Origin: Clostridia bacterium
GTDB lineage: Bacteria > Bacillota > Clostridia > Oscillospirales > Butyricicoccaceae
Reading direction: 5' to 3'
Assembly: GCA_017408985.1 (NCBI GenBank)
Contig: JAFQTO010000070.1
Span: forward strand, 1-64,000
Length of the DNA: 64,000 bases
Positions 1 through 8,858 of the stretch are shown in pieces (the first letter of the stretch is position 1; every line of letters starts with the position of its first letter). The position numbers and the translations under genes were made by a program. The notes beneath the pieces were generated by a model that searched no databases, was not told the origin of the DNA, and was given only the letters and a program-made list of their open reading frames with translations.

Positions 1-31
1 GACAACAATTCATTTTGCTTCACAACGCTTC

Positions 32-82
32 ACATTCATCTGCGAATTTGTTGTCAATTTGTTGTCAACTTGGATTTGAGGG
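32..82. repeat. short direct repeat at the left edge
   Basis: The 11-base word TTTGTTGTCAA occurs twice back to back at about 48-69 (AATTTGTTGTC AATTTGTTGTC AAC). It lies just downstream of lysS, outside any gene I can support. Tandem words of this kind are often seen at the ends of tyrosine-recombinase elements, but the window starts too close to test this. No gene is assigned to bases 1-96. Confidence 0.3.
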
Positions 83-96
83 GCCGAAAACCCTTG

Positions 97-1605
97 TTAT
101 GACTGGGTTTTTCCCTCTTGAGGCTTCATTGTGGGGAACAGCAGGACGTCGCGGATGGACTGGTTGTTTGTCAAAAACATTACCAGTCGGTCGATGCCGA
201 TGCCGCAGCCGCCCGTGGGAGGCATACCGTATTCCATAGCGGTGAGGTAGTCCTCGTCCATCTGGCTGGCTTCCATATCGCCCAGCTCGCGGAGCTTCAT
301 CTGAGCTTCGAAGCGCTGGCGCTGGTCGATGGGGTCGTTAAGCTCAGAGAATGCGTTGGCAAGCTCGCTGCCTGCAACGAACAGCTCAAAGCGCTGGGTC
401 AGCTCGGGCTGGTCGGGGTCTTTCTTGGCAAGAGGAGAGATCTCAACGGGATGCATAGTGACGAATGTAGGCTGGATAAGCTTGTCCTCGCAGTATTCCT
501 CAAACAGCATAGAGAGGATGTCACCTTTCTTGTGCTTCTTCTCGACCTTGAGGTGATGCTCCTTGGCGATAGCGGCGGCATCTTCCATAGTCTTGACCTG
601 ATCCCAGTCAATGCCTGTGTGGCGCTTGACCAGCTCGGTCATTGTGATACGCTCAAAAGGCTTGCCCAGATCCAGCTCAAGGTCGCCGTACTGCAGGGTG
701 GTGGTGCCGTTTACTTCCTGCGCAACGGTGCGGATAAGACCCTCGGTAATATCCATCATACCGTTCATATCGGTATATGCTTCATAAAACTCGATGGTGG
801 TGAACTCGGGGTTATGGCGGGTGTCCATACCCTCGTTGCGGAACAGTCTGCCGATCTCGTAGACCTTGTCAAAGCCGCCAACGATAAGACGCTTGAGGGG
901 CAGCTCGGTAGCGATACGCAGGTACATATCCAGATTGAGGGTGTTGTGGTGTGTAACGAAAGGTCTTGCGGTAGCGCCGCCCTGAACGGTATTGAGCACG
1001 GGGGTCTCAACCTCCAAGTAGCCGCGGTCGTCAAGGTACTTGCGCACGCCCTTGATGATCTTGCTGCGCTTGACGAATGTATCGCGGACTTCGGGGTTTA
1101 CTATCAGGTCAACGTATCTCTGGCGGTAACGCAGGTCGGTGTCCTGCAGGCCGTGATACTTCTCGGGCAGGGGAAGCAGGGACTTGCTCAGCAGAATGTA
1201 CTCCTGAACGTGGACGGAGATCTCACCGCGGCGGGTGCGGAACACGAAGCCCTTGACGCCGATGATATCACCGATGTCCAGCTTCTTGAAGCGGTCATAG
1301 GCTGCCTGACCGATATCGTCTATCTTGAAGTAGAGCTGAAGCTTGCCCTCCTGATCCTGGATATGCGCAAAGGACGCCTTGCCCATCTCGCGCTTGGACA
1401 TAATTCTGCCCGCGACGGTGACCGTCTGATTCTCCAGAGTCTCAAACTCGTCAACGATCTTTTTGCTGTTGGCGCTGCGCTCAAACTTGGTCTGTACAAA
1501 GGGGTCAAGACCCTCTGCACGGAGGCTTTCCAGCTTATCGCGGCGTATCTGAAGCAGCTCGGAAAGCTCGGGCTGCTGCTCTTCGGTACGAATGATATCT
1601 TCCAT
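97..1605 (-). CDS. lysS: lysyl-tRNA synthetase, class II
   Basis: Charges tRNA-Lys with lysine in the cytoplasm. The 502 residues match the usual class II LysRS length. An N-terminal OB-fold anticodon-binding domain (about 50-165) precedes the catalytic core. Motif 2 is seen as [13 protein letters not shown] and motif 3 as [15 protein letters not shown] near the C-terminus, followed by IRDVLLFP, which is typical of LysRS. The ATG at 1605 has GAGGAAAG upstream. The gene follows greA with a 17-base gap, and the pair shares the promoter upstream of greA. A weak hairpin (AAAACCC/GGGTTTT) overlaps the stop codon and may end the transcript. Confidence 0.97.
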   Translation of the reverse strand: MEDIIRTEEQQPELSELLQIRRDKLESLRAEGLDPFVQTKFERSANSKKIVDEFETLENQTVTVAGRIMSKREMGKASFAHIQDQEGKLQLYFKIDDIGQAAYDRFKKLDIGDIIGVKGFVFRTRRGEISVHVQEYILLSKSLLPLPEKYHGLQDTDLRYRQRYVDLIVNPEVRDTFVKRSKIIKGVRKYLDDRGYLEVETPVLNTVQGGATARPFVTHHNTLNLDMYLRIATELPLKRLIVGGFDKVYEIGRLFRNEGMDTRHNPEFTTIEFYEAYTDMNGMMDITEGLIRTVAQEVNGTTTLQYGDLELDLGKPFERITMTELVKRHTGIDWDQVKTMEDAAAIAKEHHLKVEKKHKKGDILSMLFEEYCEDKLIQPTFVTMHPVEISPLAKKDPDQPELTQRFELFVAGSELANAFSELNDPIDQRQRFEAQMKLRELGDMEASQMDEDYLTAMEYGMPPTGGCGIGIDRLVMFLTNNQSIRDVLLFPTMKPQEGKTQS

Positions 1606-1622
1606 TTTATCTTTCCTCGTTT

Positions 1623-2087
1623 TTACTTTGTGATGTTAAGTATCTTTACCTGCATAGCGCCCGAAGGAGTCTCGACTGTGACCTCGTCGCCCTCGTGCTT
1701 GCCGATAATGGCCTTGCCGATGGGGGATTCGTCGGACAGTCTGCCTGCACGGGGATTAGCCTCCTGGGAACCCACGATGGTATACTCTCTCTCAACGCCG
1801 TTTATGAGCAGGGTGACCTTTGCGCTCATAACAACGCCCTTGCCCAGTGCGCTCTCGTCGATGATAACGGCGTTGTCGATTATATTCTCAAGCTCGGCAA
1901 TACGGGAATACAGTTTGCCCTGCTCGTTTTTTGCTTCGTCATATTCGCTGTTCTCCGAAAGGTCACCGTGAGAGCGGGCTTCTTTGATCTGCTCTGCAAT
2001 TTCTCTCTCTTTGACCGTTCTGAGATTATAAAGCTCCTCTTTGAGCTCCTCATATTTGCCCTTGGTAAGTTTGAACTGCTTTTTCAT
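1623..2087 (-). CDS. greA: transcription elongation factor GreA
   Basis: Binds the RNA polymerase secondary channel and stimulates cleavage of backtracked RNA. At 154 residues it has the normal GreA size: an N-terminal antiparallel coiled coil (about 1-75, with the acidic tip region [13 protein letters not shown]) and a C-terminal FKBP-like domain ([26 protein letters not shown]). The ATG at 2087 follows AAGGGG. It is the first gene of a greA-lysS unit, a pairing common in Firmicutes. Confidence 0.96.
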   Translation of the reverse strand: MKKQFKLTKGKYEELKEELYNLRTVKEREIAEQIKEARSHGDLSENSEYDEAKNEQGKLYSRIAELENIIDNAVIIDESALGKGVVMSAKVTLLINGVEREYTIVGSQEANPRAGRLSDESPIGKAIIGKHEGDEVTVETPSGAMQVKILNITK

Positions 2088-2120
2088 AAAAAAGCGCCCC
2101 TTCCTGTTTATGGTTAAAAT

Positions 2121-2149
2121 ATTATATTATCTGTATCGTGCCGTGTCAA
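2121..2149 (-). promoter_or_regulatory. promoter of greA-lysS
   Basis: On the minus strand TTGACA (2144-2149) and TATAAT (2121-2126) are separated by 17 bases, matching the housekeeping sigma consensus exactly. The -10 lies 34 bases before the greA start codon. Confidence 0.8.
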
Positions 2150-2170
2150 GGCGAAGTGTGACGCACAGGG

Positions 2171-3370
2171 TTATTTTATCAGCGACTCAACGTACTCTAT
2201 TGCCGCCTGAAGCTGGGTATCCTGCTCGTCGGTCAGATAGTAGAAGTTGACAAAATCCTCGTCGGACAGAGATATCTCTATATCCGGGGTGATGCCCGTA
2301 CCGATAAGACTCTTGCCGGTGGGGGTGAAGTAACGGTAGATGGAGATATTGACACTGGAGCCGTCGCTGAGAGTGAACAGACTCTGGGCATAACCCTTGC
2401 CTCCGGTTTTGTCACCTATGACCTTGGCTACCTGATACTCCTGCAATGCCGCGGCAAAAAACTCAGCCGCGCTGATGGAATACTCGTTGGCAAGCACTGC
2501 CATAGGCAGGTCGATGCAGCTGATGTCCGAGCGGTACTTGCTCTCTATACCTGCGCTGTCCACCATAGTGATGATGTCGCCCTGAGGCAGAAGCAGGTCA
2601 AGCATATTAGCCATAACCGAAACGTAGCCGCCGCCGTTGAATCTGACGTCGAAGATAAGCGCCTTTGCACCCTGCTCAACAAGCGCGTTGACCTTTTCTT
2701 TGAACTCAACGTCGCCGTTTTTGGCAAAATCGGTGATGACAACGTAGCCTATATCGCCTTCCAGCATACGGGCTTCCACGCACTCGTTAAACAGCTTGGT
2801 ACGGATAAGCTCGCGCTCGATGTACTCGTCGCCGCGGAGAACGGTGATACGCACGGTCGTTCCCTCTTCGCCGGTCACGGCTGCCACCACGTCGTCGGTA
2901 GTCTCAAGCTCGGATGCCGGGGTATCGTTGACTTTATATATAATATCCTTGATGGCAAAACCCGCCTTGAGTGCGGGGCCCTTTGTATTGAGACCGGTTA
3001 TCTCGTACTGATCCTGCTCATTCTGCTTGAAAGTGATGCCGATGCCAACGTAGCTGTTGGTATTGTTTTGGACTATCTGCTCGGTCTGTTCCGCGCTGTA
3101 ATAGCCCGACCACTTGTCGCCCAGCCCGTCTATATAGCCTGCAAACATAGCATCAAGAAGCTCCTGATCGTCATAATCGCCTACAAAATAAGTGTCAACA
3201 AGATACTGCATCTCGTGGTATTTTGCAAACAGAGCACCGTACTCGTAGGGATCTACCAGCTCACGGCGGCAAAACTCAGTGGTTGCAAAGCATACTATTA
3301 TAGCCGTAGTGACAACGGCAAGAAGCATAATGCCCAGCGCCATTGTCAGGGATATACGTTTTTTGTTCAT
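2171..3370 (-). CDS. S41 family C-terminal processing peptidase
   Basis: Membrane-anchored serine protease of the CtpA/Prc family, 399 residues. It has one N-terminal membrane segment (about 8-30), then an S41 N-terminal helical region, a PDZ domain (about 100-185, VGIGITF...GPALKAGFAIKDIIYKVND) and the catalytic domain. The nucleophile lies in SISAAEFFA and the general-base lysine in GDKTGGKGYAQS, giving the expected Ser-Lys dyad. The start codon overlaps the stop of the M23 gene (ATGA), so the two are translationally coupled. Being last in the ftsEX operon suggests it trims or degrades an envelope or division protein (inference); its substrate cannot be read from the sequence. Confidence 0.92.
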   Translation of the reverse strand: MNKKRISLTMALGIMLLAVVTTAIIVCFATTEFCRRELVDPYEYGALFAKYHEMQYLVDTYFVGDYDDQELLDAMFAGYIDGLGDKWSGYYSAEQTEQIVQNNTNSYVGIGITFKQNEQDQYEITGLNTKGPALKAGFAIKDIIYKVNDTPASELETTDDVVAAVTGEEGTTVRITVLRGDEYIERELIRTKLFNECVEARMLEGDIGYVVITDFAKNGDVEFKEKVNALVEQGAKALIFDVRFNGGGYVSVMANMLDLLLPQGDIITMVDSAGIESKYRSDISCIDLPMAVLANEYSISAAEFFAAALQEYQVAKVIGDKTGGKGYAQSLFTLSDGSSVNISIYRYFTPTGKSLIGTGITPDIEISLSDEDFVNFYYLTDEQDTQLQAAIEYVESLIK

Positions 3371-4611
3371 TTTGAAAGCACCCTTCCGTCCTTATGTACT
3401 ATTCTGAATCCCGAATACTGAGTGATCGGGTCAATATAGTCGCCGTCCTTGATGATCTCAAAATGCAGATGTGGTCCCGTGGAATAGCCGGTGGAACCGA
3501 CCGTTCCTATTTTGTCTCCCTGTTTGACGGTATCGCCTACCGCCACCAGGCGCTTGGTCATATGTGCGTACAGCGTGGCTACACCGCCGCCGTGGTCGAT
3601 GACCACGTAGTTGCCGTAAGCCGTATTGTAACCCGATGTGATGACTTTGCCCTTGTTTGCCGCGTATATGGGCGTTCCCGAGGTGGCTCTCAGATCGACG
3701 CCCGTGTGCAGTTTATACACGCCCGTGATGGGATGGGTGCGCATACCGTACTCGCAGGTAACGATATTGTTGACCGCGGGCAGGGGCCACTGGAACTTGC
3801 CGCCTACGTAGACGCTGCTCTCCTGCTTTGCCAGCTCGTTGACGGCATCACGCACTTCGGCAACAAGTCTGTCCTCTTCTGCGGCAATGGAGTTGTACTC
3901 CTTTTTTGCCCGGGCTTCCTTGGCAATAAGCTCCGCCATGGTGCTCTCGCGTTGAGCCATCTCGTTCTCAAGGGTCTTTTTGTTTTCTTCCAGCTTTTTC
4001 TCCTGGCTCTCCGCCTCGTCGTAGGTCTGCTCCAAAGATGCTTTTTGGTCGGCTACCTCCTTGCAGGCGGTACGGAATGCGTCAAACACACTGTTGTCGT
4101 GGTTGACGATAGCTTTGATGACCTCGAATCGGGTCAGAAAATCAGAAAAGCTCTCTGCCGAAAGCAAAATGCTCAGATAGCTCTTGCTGCCCCGCTCCGC
4201 CATAAACCTGACACGCATACGGATAAGCTCGTACTGCTCGTCGACCTTCTGCTCGCCTGCCGTGAGTTCGGCCTCTTTGACCGAGATAAGCTGTGCAAGG
4301 GTGGAGATAAGCTCAAGCTGCAGCTCGATCTCCTCCTCTGCCGCCTCGATCTTCTTGTCAAGCACGGCGATCTGGTCGGTCATATTTGCCTGCTGCTTAT
4401 CAAGGGAGGAAAGCTCCTTCTCCAACTCTTTGCGCTGGGCGGTGATGCTTGACAGCTGATTTTTGAGCTTGTCGACCTCTTTTTGGGATATCGCGTAGGC
4501 ATCGGACGGCGTCATCGCCGCGATCAGGCAGGCAACCACCGCCGCCGCGCACAGCATAGCCGCAGCCGTGCGCAGAAAGGTTTTTAATTTATTCTTTCCG
4601 TTCAGGGACAT
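3367..4611 (-). CDS. EnvC/PcsB-like murein hydrolase activator, M23 domain
   Basis: Secreted coiled-coil protein of 414 residues with a C-terminal LytM (M23) domain. A signal peptide covers about 1-42 (hydrophobic AAAMLCAAAVVACLIAA). A long coiled coil runs from about 43 to 265. The LytM domain (about 290-395) keeps the zinc and catalytic residues in HTGVDLRA and GPHLHFEI, so unlike E. coli EnvC it looks enzymatically intact. It lies in the ftsE-ftsX operon, and FtsX is known to gate such coiled-coil hydrolases (PcsB, CwlO, EnvC), so it is the probable effector of this FtsEX. The ATG at 4611 has GGAG 7 bases upstream. It overlaps the next gene by 4 bases. Confidence 0.93.
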   Translation of the reverse strand: MSLNGKNKLKTFLRTAAAMLCAAAVVACLIAAMTPSDAYAISQKEVDKLKNQLSSITAQRKELEKELSSLDKQQANMTDQIAVLDKKIEAAEEEIELQLELISTLAQLISVKEAELTAGEQKVDEQYELIRMRVRFMAERGSKSYLSILLSAESFSDFLTRFEVIKAIVNHDNSVFDAFRTACKEVADQKASLEQTYDEAESQEKKLEENKKTLENEMAQRESTMAELIAKEARAKKEYNSIAAEEDRLVAEVRDAVNELAKQESSVYVGGKFQWPLPAVNNIVTCEYGMRTHPITGVYKLHTGVDLRATSGTPIYAANKGKVITSGYNTAYGNYVVIDHGGGVATLYAHMTKRLVAVGDTVKQGDKIGTVGSTGYSTGPHLHFEIIKDGDYIDPITQYSGFRIVHKDGRVLSK

Positions 4612-4654
4612 TATATTTCTCCTATAGCGTGGCTGAAACAGCCGAAAGGTCGTT

Positions 4655-4762
4655 TCAGTAAAGGAATATACCTACCAAAGTGGAACCAAGCATAAGCACT
4701 GCCAGGACTATAGCCAGCGTTGCCGCCATTTTCTGTGTCTTGTTCTTCTTGTTATTAGCCAT
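4655..4762 (-). CDS. 35-aa membrane microprotein in the ftsEX operon
   Basis: A 35-codon frame (MANNKKNKTQKMAATLAIVL, then a hydrophobic run ending GIFLY) lies 5 bases after the ftsX stop, with AAGGTG inside the last ftsX codons as ribosome binding site. It has a basic N-terminal tail of 11 residues and one hydrophobic helix of about 22 residues, as expected for an N-in single-pass peptide. The spacing, ribosome binding site and position between ftsX and the M23 gene argue that it is translated. It resembles the tiny Firmicutes family annotated DUF4044, but I recall that pattern only loosely. Its function is unknown. Confidence 0.65.
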   Translation of the reverse strand: MANNKKNKTQKMAATLAIVLAVLMLGSTLVGIFLY

Positions 4763-4767
4763 TTTTG

Positions 4768-5673
4768 TCACACCTTCATATATCTTTTTATTGTAACGAT
4801 GCTTCCGCTCATTCCCAGCAGGACACCTGCCGACAGAAGTATCAATGCAAGCTTGTATCTGAACACCTCAAATGGAACCATAGTGAGTATGGGCAGTCCG
4901 CCCGAAAGCTGTGTGCCCAAGTAATTGTATACCAGCCACTGCGCGGCAAACACGAACACCGACGCCGCCACGCCGAGGATGATCCCTTCTACAACGAAGG
5001 GGGCACGGATAAAACTGTTGGTAGCGCCCACGATCTTCATAATGCCGATCTCCTCGGCTCTTGCGTGAAGTGCCAGCTTGACCGTGTTGGAGATAACGAA
5101 CAGGGATACGATGCCCAGAAGCACCAGCAGGGTCAGCGAAACGGTATTGACCACGCTTCTCAGCTGAACGAGCCGCTCGGACAGTTCAACGTCGCTGTTG
5201 GAGTCTGCGATGCCCTGAAGCTCGGTAAGCGCCTTGAGGGTCTCGGCGTGCAGGGAAACGTCATCCATAATGACTCTGAAGCTGTCACGCATAGGATTGT
5301 CCTGACGCAATTCCTCAAGCACGTAGGTGTCCTCGCCCAGCCCATCAAGGAAGTTATCAAAGAACTCCTCGCGGGTAACGAATATCGCATCCTCAACGTT
5401 GTCAAGAGCGATGATGCTGCTCCTCAGCGCCTGCGCCTGCTCACGGCTGAGGCTCTCGTCTATATACACCACGATCTCGTTGCTGCTCTGCAGATCGTCT
5501 ATCTGCATATCTATGTTGTACGCCACCAGCAAAAAGGTGGTGGTCACCAGCAGGCAGGCTGCGATAACGGTTATTGCCGCAAAGCTCATAAAACCGTGTA
5601 CGAATACGCCCCTGAAGCCTTCTTTGAGGAAATACCACATATTGGAAAAAACCGAGTAATTATTCCCGTTCAT
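4768..5673 (-). CDS. ftsX: cell division protein FtsX
   Basis: Membrane partner of FtsE, 301 residues with four predicted membrane segments: one at about 23-48, an extracellular domain of about 50-170 (the part that contacts the hydrolase in known systems), and three toward the C-terminus (about 178-203, 222-250, 270-290). The start at 5673 has GGAGG 7 bases upstream and lies inside the 3' end of ftsE (14-base overlap). FtsEX is an ABC-type machine that switches peptidoglycan hydrolases on at the division site or side wall rather than transporting a solute. Confidence 0.95.
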   Translation of the reverse strand: MNGNNYSVFSNMWYFLKEGFRGVFVHGFMSFAAITVIAACLLVTTTFLLVAYNIDMQIDDLQSSNEIVVYIDESLSREQAQALRSSIIALDNVEDAIFVTREEFFDNFLDGLGEDTYVLEELRQDNPMRDSFRVIMDDVSLHAETLKALTELQGIADSNSDVELSERLVQLRSVVNTVSLTLLVLLGIVSLFVISNTVKLALHARAEEIGIMKIVGATNSFIRAPFVVEGIILGVAASVFVFAAQWLVYNYLGTQLSGGLPILTMVPFEVFRYKLALILLSAGVLLGMSGSIVTIKRYMKV

Positions 5674-6364
5674 GTTTTATCCTCCCCGTGCCGAAGTAGC
5701 CGCCCCGTCTGTCGCTGACCACACAGCCGTCCTCAAGGGTGATGACGCGCTTTTTGAAGGCGTTGACTATCTCGTGGGCGTGGGTGACCACTATCACCGT
5801 AGTACCCCGGGCGTTGATCTCGCTGAGCAGGGTCATAAGCTCCAGCGAACGCATGGGATCAAGGTTGCCCGTAGGCTCGTCTGCCAGAATGACGTCGGGG
5901 TTGTTGACCAGCGCGCGGGCTACTGCCACACGCTGCTGCTCGCCGCCCGAAAGCTCGTCGGGATAGCGGTCGGCTTTGTGGTCGATGCCCACAAGCTCAA
6001 GCACGTAGGGCACCCTCTTGCGTATGGTGCGGGGCGGGACCCCCACGACACGCATAACGAAAGCCACGTTCTCGTAAACGGTCTTGTCGGCTATCAGGCG
6101 GAAATCCTGAAAGACCACGCCTATCTCGCGTCTGAGGTAGGGTACGTGTCTGCGGGGCAGACTGCCTACGTCGAACTCCCCTACCGTGACACTTCCCGAG
6201 GTGGGTGTCAGCTCGGCGCAAAGCAGTTTGACAAGGGTAGACTTGCCGCTGCCAGAGGGACCGACTATGAATACGAATTCGCCGTCAGCAACCGAAAAGC
6301 TCACGTTTTTCAGCGCTCTGACACCGTTTTCGTAAGTTTTGCATACTTCCTGAAAATTGATCAT
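5660..6364 (-). CDS. ftsE: cell division ATP-binding protein FtsE
   Basis: Cytoplasmic ABC ATPase of 234 residues. Walker A is GPSGSGKSTLVK, the signature is LSGGEQQRVAVARAL, and Walker B is VILADEPTGNLD. The sequence following Walker A (LLCAELTPTSGSVTVGEFDV) and the Q-loop FQDFRLI fit FtsE. It forms the transducer with FtsX. It is preceded by the PucR-type gene with an 18-base gap and may be cotranscribed with it. Confidence 0.96.
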   Translation of the reverse strand: MINFQEVCKTYENGVRALKNVSFSVADGEFVFIVGPSGSGKSTLVKLLCAELTPTSGSVTVGEFDVGSLPRRHVPYLRREIGVVFQDFRLIADKTVYENVAFVMRVVGVPPRTIRKRVPYVLELVGIDHKADRYPDELSGGEQQRVAVARALVNNPDVILADEPTGNLDPMRSLELMTLLSEINARGTTVIVVTHAHEIVNAFKKRVITLEDGCVVSDRRGGYFGTGRIKHERE

Positions 6365-6382
6365 TAGAAGCTTACCTCAATA

Positions 6383-7465
6383 TCAGATGAAACGGTCTCT
6401 GGATCTAAGATACTTTTTGACCATAAGGGCAACTTTGAGAACTATGGCGTTGTCAAACTCACGCAGATCCAGTCCGGTGAGCTTCTTGATCTTCTCCAGA
6501 CGGTAGACAAGGGTGTTTCTGTGTACGAACAGCTTTCTTGCCGTGACCGAGACGTTAAGATTGTTCTCAAAGAACTTGTAAATGGTAAACAGGGTCTCCT
6601 CGTCAAGGGATTCGATACTGCCTTTTTTGAAAACTTCGGACAAAAACATCTCACACAGGGTGGTGGGCAGCTGATAGATAAGTCTGCCGATACCCAGGCT
6701 CTCAAAGTTGAGCAACGTGACCTCTTCCTCAAAAACCTTGCCTATCTCAACGGATATCTGCGCTTCCTTAAAGGAGCGGGCGAGATCCTTGAGCTGGGTG
6801 GTGACCGAGCCGATACCAACTACGTAACAGCCCTCCATAACGGCTTTGAGGGTCTTGTCGATCTTCTTGCCTATCTTGATGACCTCGTCATTGTCAACCG
6901 ACTCAAAGGTCTTGACCAGCGATACTTCCCTCTCGTTGATGGTGATAACAAAATCGTTCTGCTTGTCGGGGAAAGCTTCCTGCAGCAGTTCGGTCACTTC
7001 CATATCCCTGCCGGGTGTGAAGCTGACCAGATATACGGCTCGAAGCTGGGCGCCGGTGAAGTTCATCTCACGGGATTTGATATAGATATCTCCGGGCAGG
7101 ATATTGTCAAGAATGATACGCTTGACGAATGCACTCTTGTCGTGCTTCTCGTCATACAGAGATTTGCTGTTGGTTATGGCAACTGCGGCGACCTTGCATA
7201 TGGTCTCTGCCGTGTCGCTGCTCTCGCCTGCAAAAACGGCATAGTCACTGCTGTCAAAGCCCTTGAGGCGGCAGAATGTGTAGCTGTCCAGCCTGCCGTC
7301 TTCGGCTCCCGACGCAAAAAAATCGGTGGTGGCAGAAACCTTTTCACCGATGTATTTGAGTTCTGTGCAGGAAATGACGTTTCCGTCCGCATCCACTACC
7401 CCGAGTATAAACGGTACCTTGTCTTTCAGCTCCAAAAGGATGCCCTGAAGTAATCTTGCTACCAT
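6383..7465 (-). CDS. PucR/CdaR-family transcriptional regulator
   Basis: A 360-residue protein with a C-terminal helix-turn-helix of the PucR (HTH_30) type: FFENNLNVSVTARKLFVHRN followed by TLVYRLEKIKKLTGLDLREF. The N-terminal about 130 residues look like a sensory domain (FILGVVDADGNVISC), as in CdaR sugar-diacid regulators, and a GGDEF-like central module separates the two. The inducer cannot be predicted. It sits directly upstream of ftsE, which may reflect shared transcription rather than shared function. The start at 7465 follows GGGAG. Confidence 0.85.
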   Translation of the reverse strand: MVARLLQGILLELKDKVPFILGVVDADGNVISCTELKYIGEKVSATTDFFASGAEDGRLDSYTFCRLKGFDSSDYAVFAGESSDTAETICKVAAVAITNSKSLYDEKHDKSAFVKRIILDNILPGDIYIKSREMNFTGAQLRAVYLVSFTPGRDMEVTELLQEAFPDKQNDFVITINEREVSLVKTFESVDNDEVIKIGKKIDKTLKAVMEGCYVVGIGSVTTQLKDLARSFKEAQISVEIGKVFEEEVTLLNFESLGIGRLIYQLPTTLCEMFLSEVFKKGSIESLDEETLFTIYKFFENNLNVSVTARKLFVHRNTLVYRLEKIKKLTGLDLREFDNAIVLKVALMVKKYLRSRDRFI

Positions 7466-7587
7466 TTTGATCTCCCTTTGTACAATTTGTATAAATATTG
7501 TGTCTCTAATATGTATATAATAACAAAAGGTTTTTCTTTTTTCAACAATTTTCTGCCCGTTTTTTTGTTAATTTTTTGACGTGTCCG

Positions 7588-8289
7588 TCAAAAAGCACAA
7601 AGCTCACTTATCTCCCCATCGCTCAATATCCGCCACTCTCCCTCGGCAAGATCGGGCGGCAGACGCAAAGACGCGATACTCAGCCGCTTGAGCGCAAGCA
7701 CGTTAAGTCCGATCTTTTGGAACATACGCTTGACCTGATGGAATTTGCCCTCGCTTATCTCAACAAGGGAATACCCGTCGCATATGGTCAGCTTGGCACT
7801 CTTGGTGACAAAATCCCCCAGGTCCATACCCGCGGCAAAGGTCTCTATATCCGCACTCTTTGGCATCCCGTCGGAGATAACGTGATAGAGTTTGGGTGCG
7901 TGGCTTTTGGGCGAAGTGAGGCGGTGATTTAGCACGCCGTCGTCGGTCAGAAGTAGCAGACCGGTAGCGTCCTTGTCCAGCCTGCCCACGACGCCCAAAC
8001 CTCTGCGCGCGTACTCTTCGGGCAGCAGGTCCAATACCGTTTGGCAGTTTTTGTCCTCGGTAGCCGAAAGCACACCTGCGGGCTTGTTCATCATAATATA
8101 TAAGTATCGGTTGGAGCGTATGCTCTGTCCGTCCAGAGTCACCGTCTGCTCCGAGGCAGACACTTTGGTATCGGGCACGGTACATACGATCCCGTCCACA
8201 CTTACCCTGCCGCGGCGGATAGCCTTTGCCGCCTCGGAGCGGGTAAGCAGGCAGCGGGAGGATATTATTTTGTCCAGACGCTCTTTCAT
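7588..8289 (-). CDS. 16S/23S rRNA pseudouridine synthase, RsuA/RluB family
   Basis: Isomerises a uridine in rRNA to pseudouridine. The 233 residues carry an N-terminal S4 RNA-binding domain (MKERLDKIISSRCLLTRSEA) and the RsuA-type catalytic motif GRLDKDATGLLLLTDDG with the catalytic aspartate. Whether it targets 16S (RsuA) or 23S (RluB) cannot be decided here. I chose the ATG at 8289, which shares one base with the mrnC stop (TGATG) and lies 8 bases after GGAG; a GTG one codon earlier is possible. Confidence 0.93.
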   Translation of the reverse strand: MKERLDKIISSRCLLTRSEAAKAIRRGRVSVDGIVCTVPDTKVSASEQTVTLDGQSIRSNRYLYIMMNKPAGVLSATEDKNCQTVLDLLPEEYARRGLGVVGRLDKDATGLLLLTDDGVLNHRLTSPKSHAPKLYHVISDGMPKSADIETFAAGMDLGDFVTKSAKLTICDGYSLVEISEGKFHQVKRMFQKIGLNVLALKRLSIASLRLPPDLAEGEWRILSDGEISELCAF

Positions 8290-8708
8290 CACTCTTGCTC
8301 CTCAAAGCTTTTTTCACATTCGTCCCACAGCTGAGATATGCGCTCGTCCTGACCCAGCAGATACAGATAGCCGAACAGCGCCTCCAGCGCGGTGGCCATA
8401 GGATAGACGTCTCCTGCGGTCTTATGAGGCGGCGCGTGGTGAGGTTTGGCGTTTCTGCCCCGTCTGAGCACCGACTGTTCGCTGTCGGTCAGTATCTCGC
8501 GGATGCGCCTGGTAGCCTTTGCCTGAGCCTCGGCGCTGACCATCTGCACGGTGCGCTTGTGCAGCACGTTGACCTGCGCGGTGCCCTCACGCACGGCTTT
8601 CATACGTGCAAGAAGCTCGTAGACCCCGTCACCGATATGTGCAAGCGCCAGAACGGGCATCTCCCTGACCTGTGCATCCGTATATATTATTCTCGCGGAA
8701 ACGTTCAT
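8289..8708 (-). CDS. mrnC: Mini-ribonuclease III
   Basis: RNase III-like nuclease without a double-stranded RNA-binding domain, which in Bacillus matures 23S rRNA. The 139 residues fit the family (about 130-145). The RNase III signature region is ALAHIGDGVYELLAR, with the metal-binding glutamate and aspartate. A central basic loop (LRRGRNAKPHHAPPH) is typical of Mini-III. The ATG at 8708 has AGGTG 6 bases upstream; in-frame GTG and ATG codons a little upstream lack a site. It is coupled to the pseudouridine synthase. Confidence 0.93.
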   Translation of the reverse strand: MNVSARIIYTDAQVREMPVLALAHIGDGVYELLARMKAVREGTAQVNVLHKRTVQMVSAEAQAKATRRIREILTDSEQSVLRRGRNAKPHHAPPHKTAGDVYPMATALEALFGYLYLLGQDERISQLWDECEKSFEEQE

Positions 8709-8742
8709 ATCCATCACCTGTACAAACGAAATATTAAATTAT

Positions 8743-8771
8743 ATTGTACCACATTCTGCCGCGTTTGAAAA
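8743..8771 (-). promoter_or_regulatory. probable promoter of mrnC-rsuA
   Basis: Minus-strand TACAAT (8743-8748) carries an extended TG at -14/-15 (GTGGTACAAT) and lies 17 bases from a weak -35, TTTTCA (8766-8771). The start codon is 34 bases further on. Confidence 0.5.
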
Positions 8772-8858
8772 GCCGAAAGTACAGTGCGCCCCGCGATTTT
8801 TGTCGGGTCTGCCCTTTTGCATCCACCCATCAGACCATAATACCAAGGAGGGAATAAT

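Noticed and set aside
118-1971. A 617-codon open frame on the plus strand
   Set aside because: It is wholly antisense to lysS and greA, has no ribosome binding site or recognisable motif, and reflects the G/C-rich third positions of the real genes.
7574-7596. Hairpin TTTTTGACG/CGTCAAAAA after the pseudouridine synthase gene
   Set aside because: The stem is perfect but no T-run follows it on the minus strand, so I do not call it a terminator.
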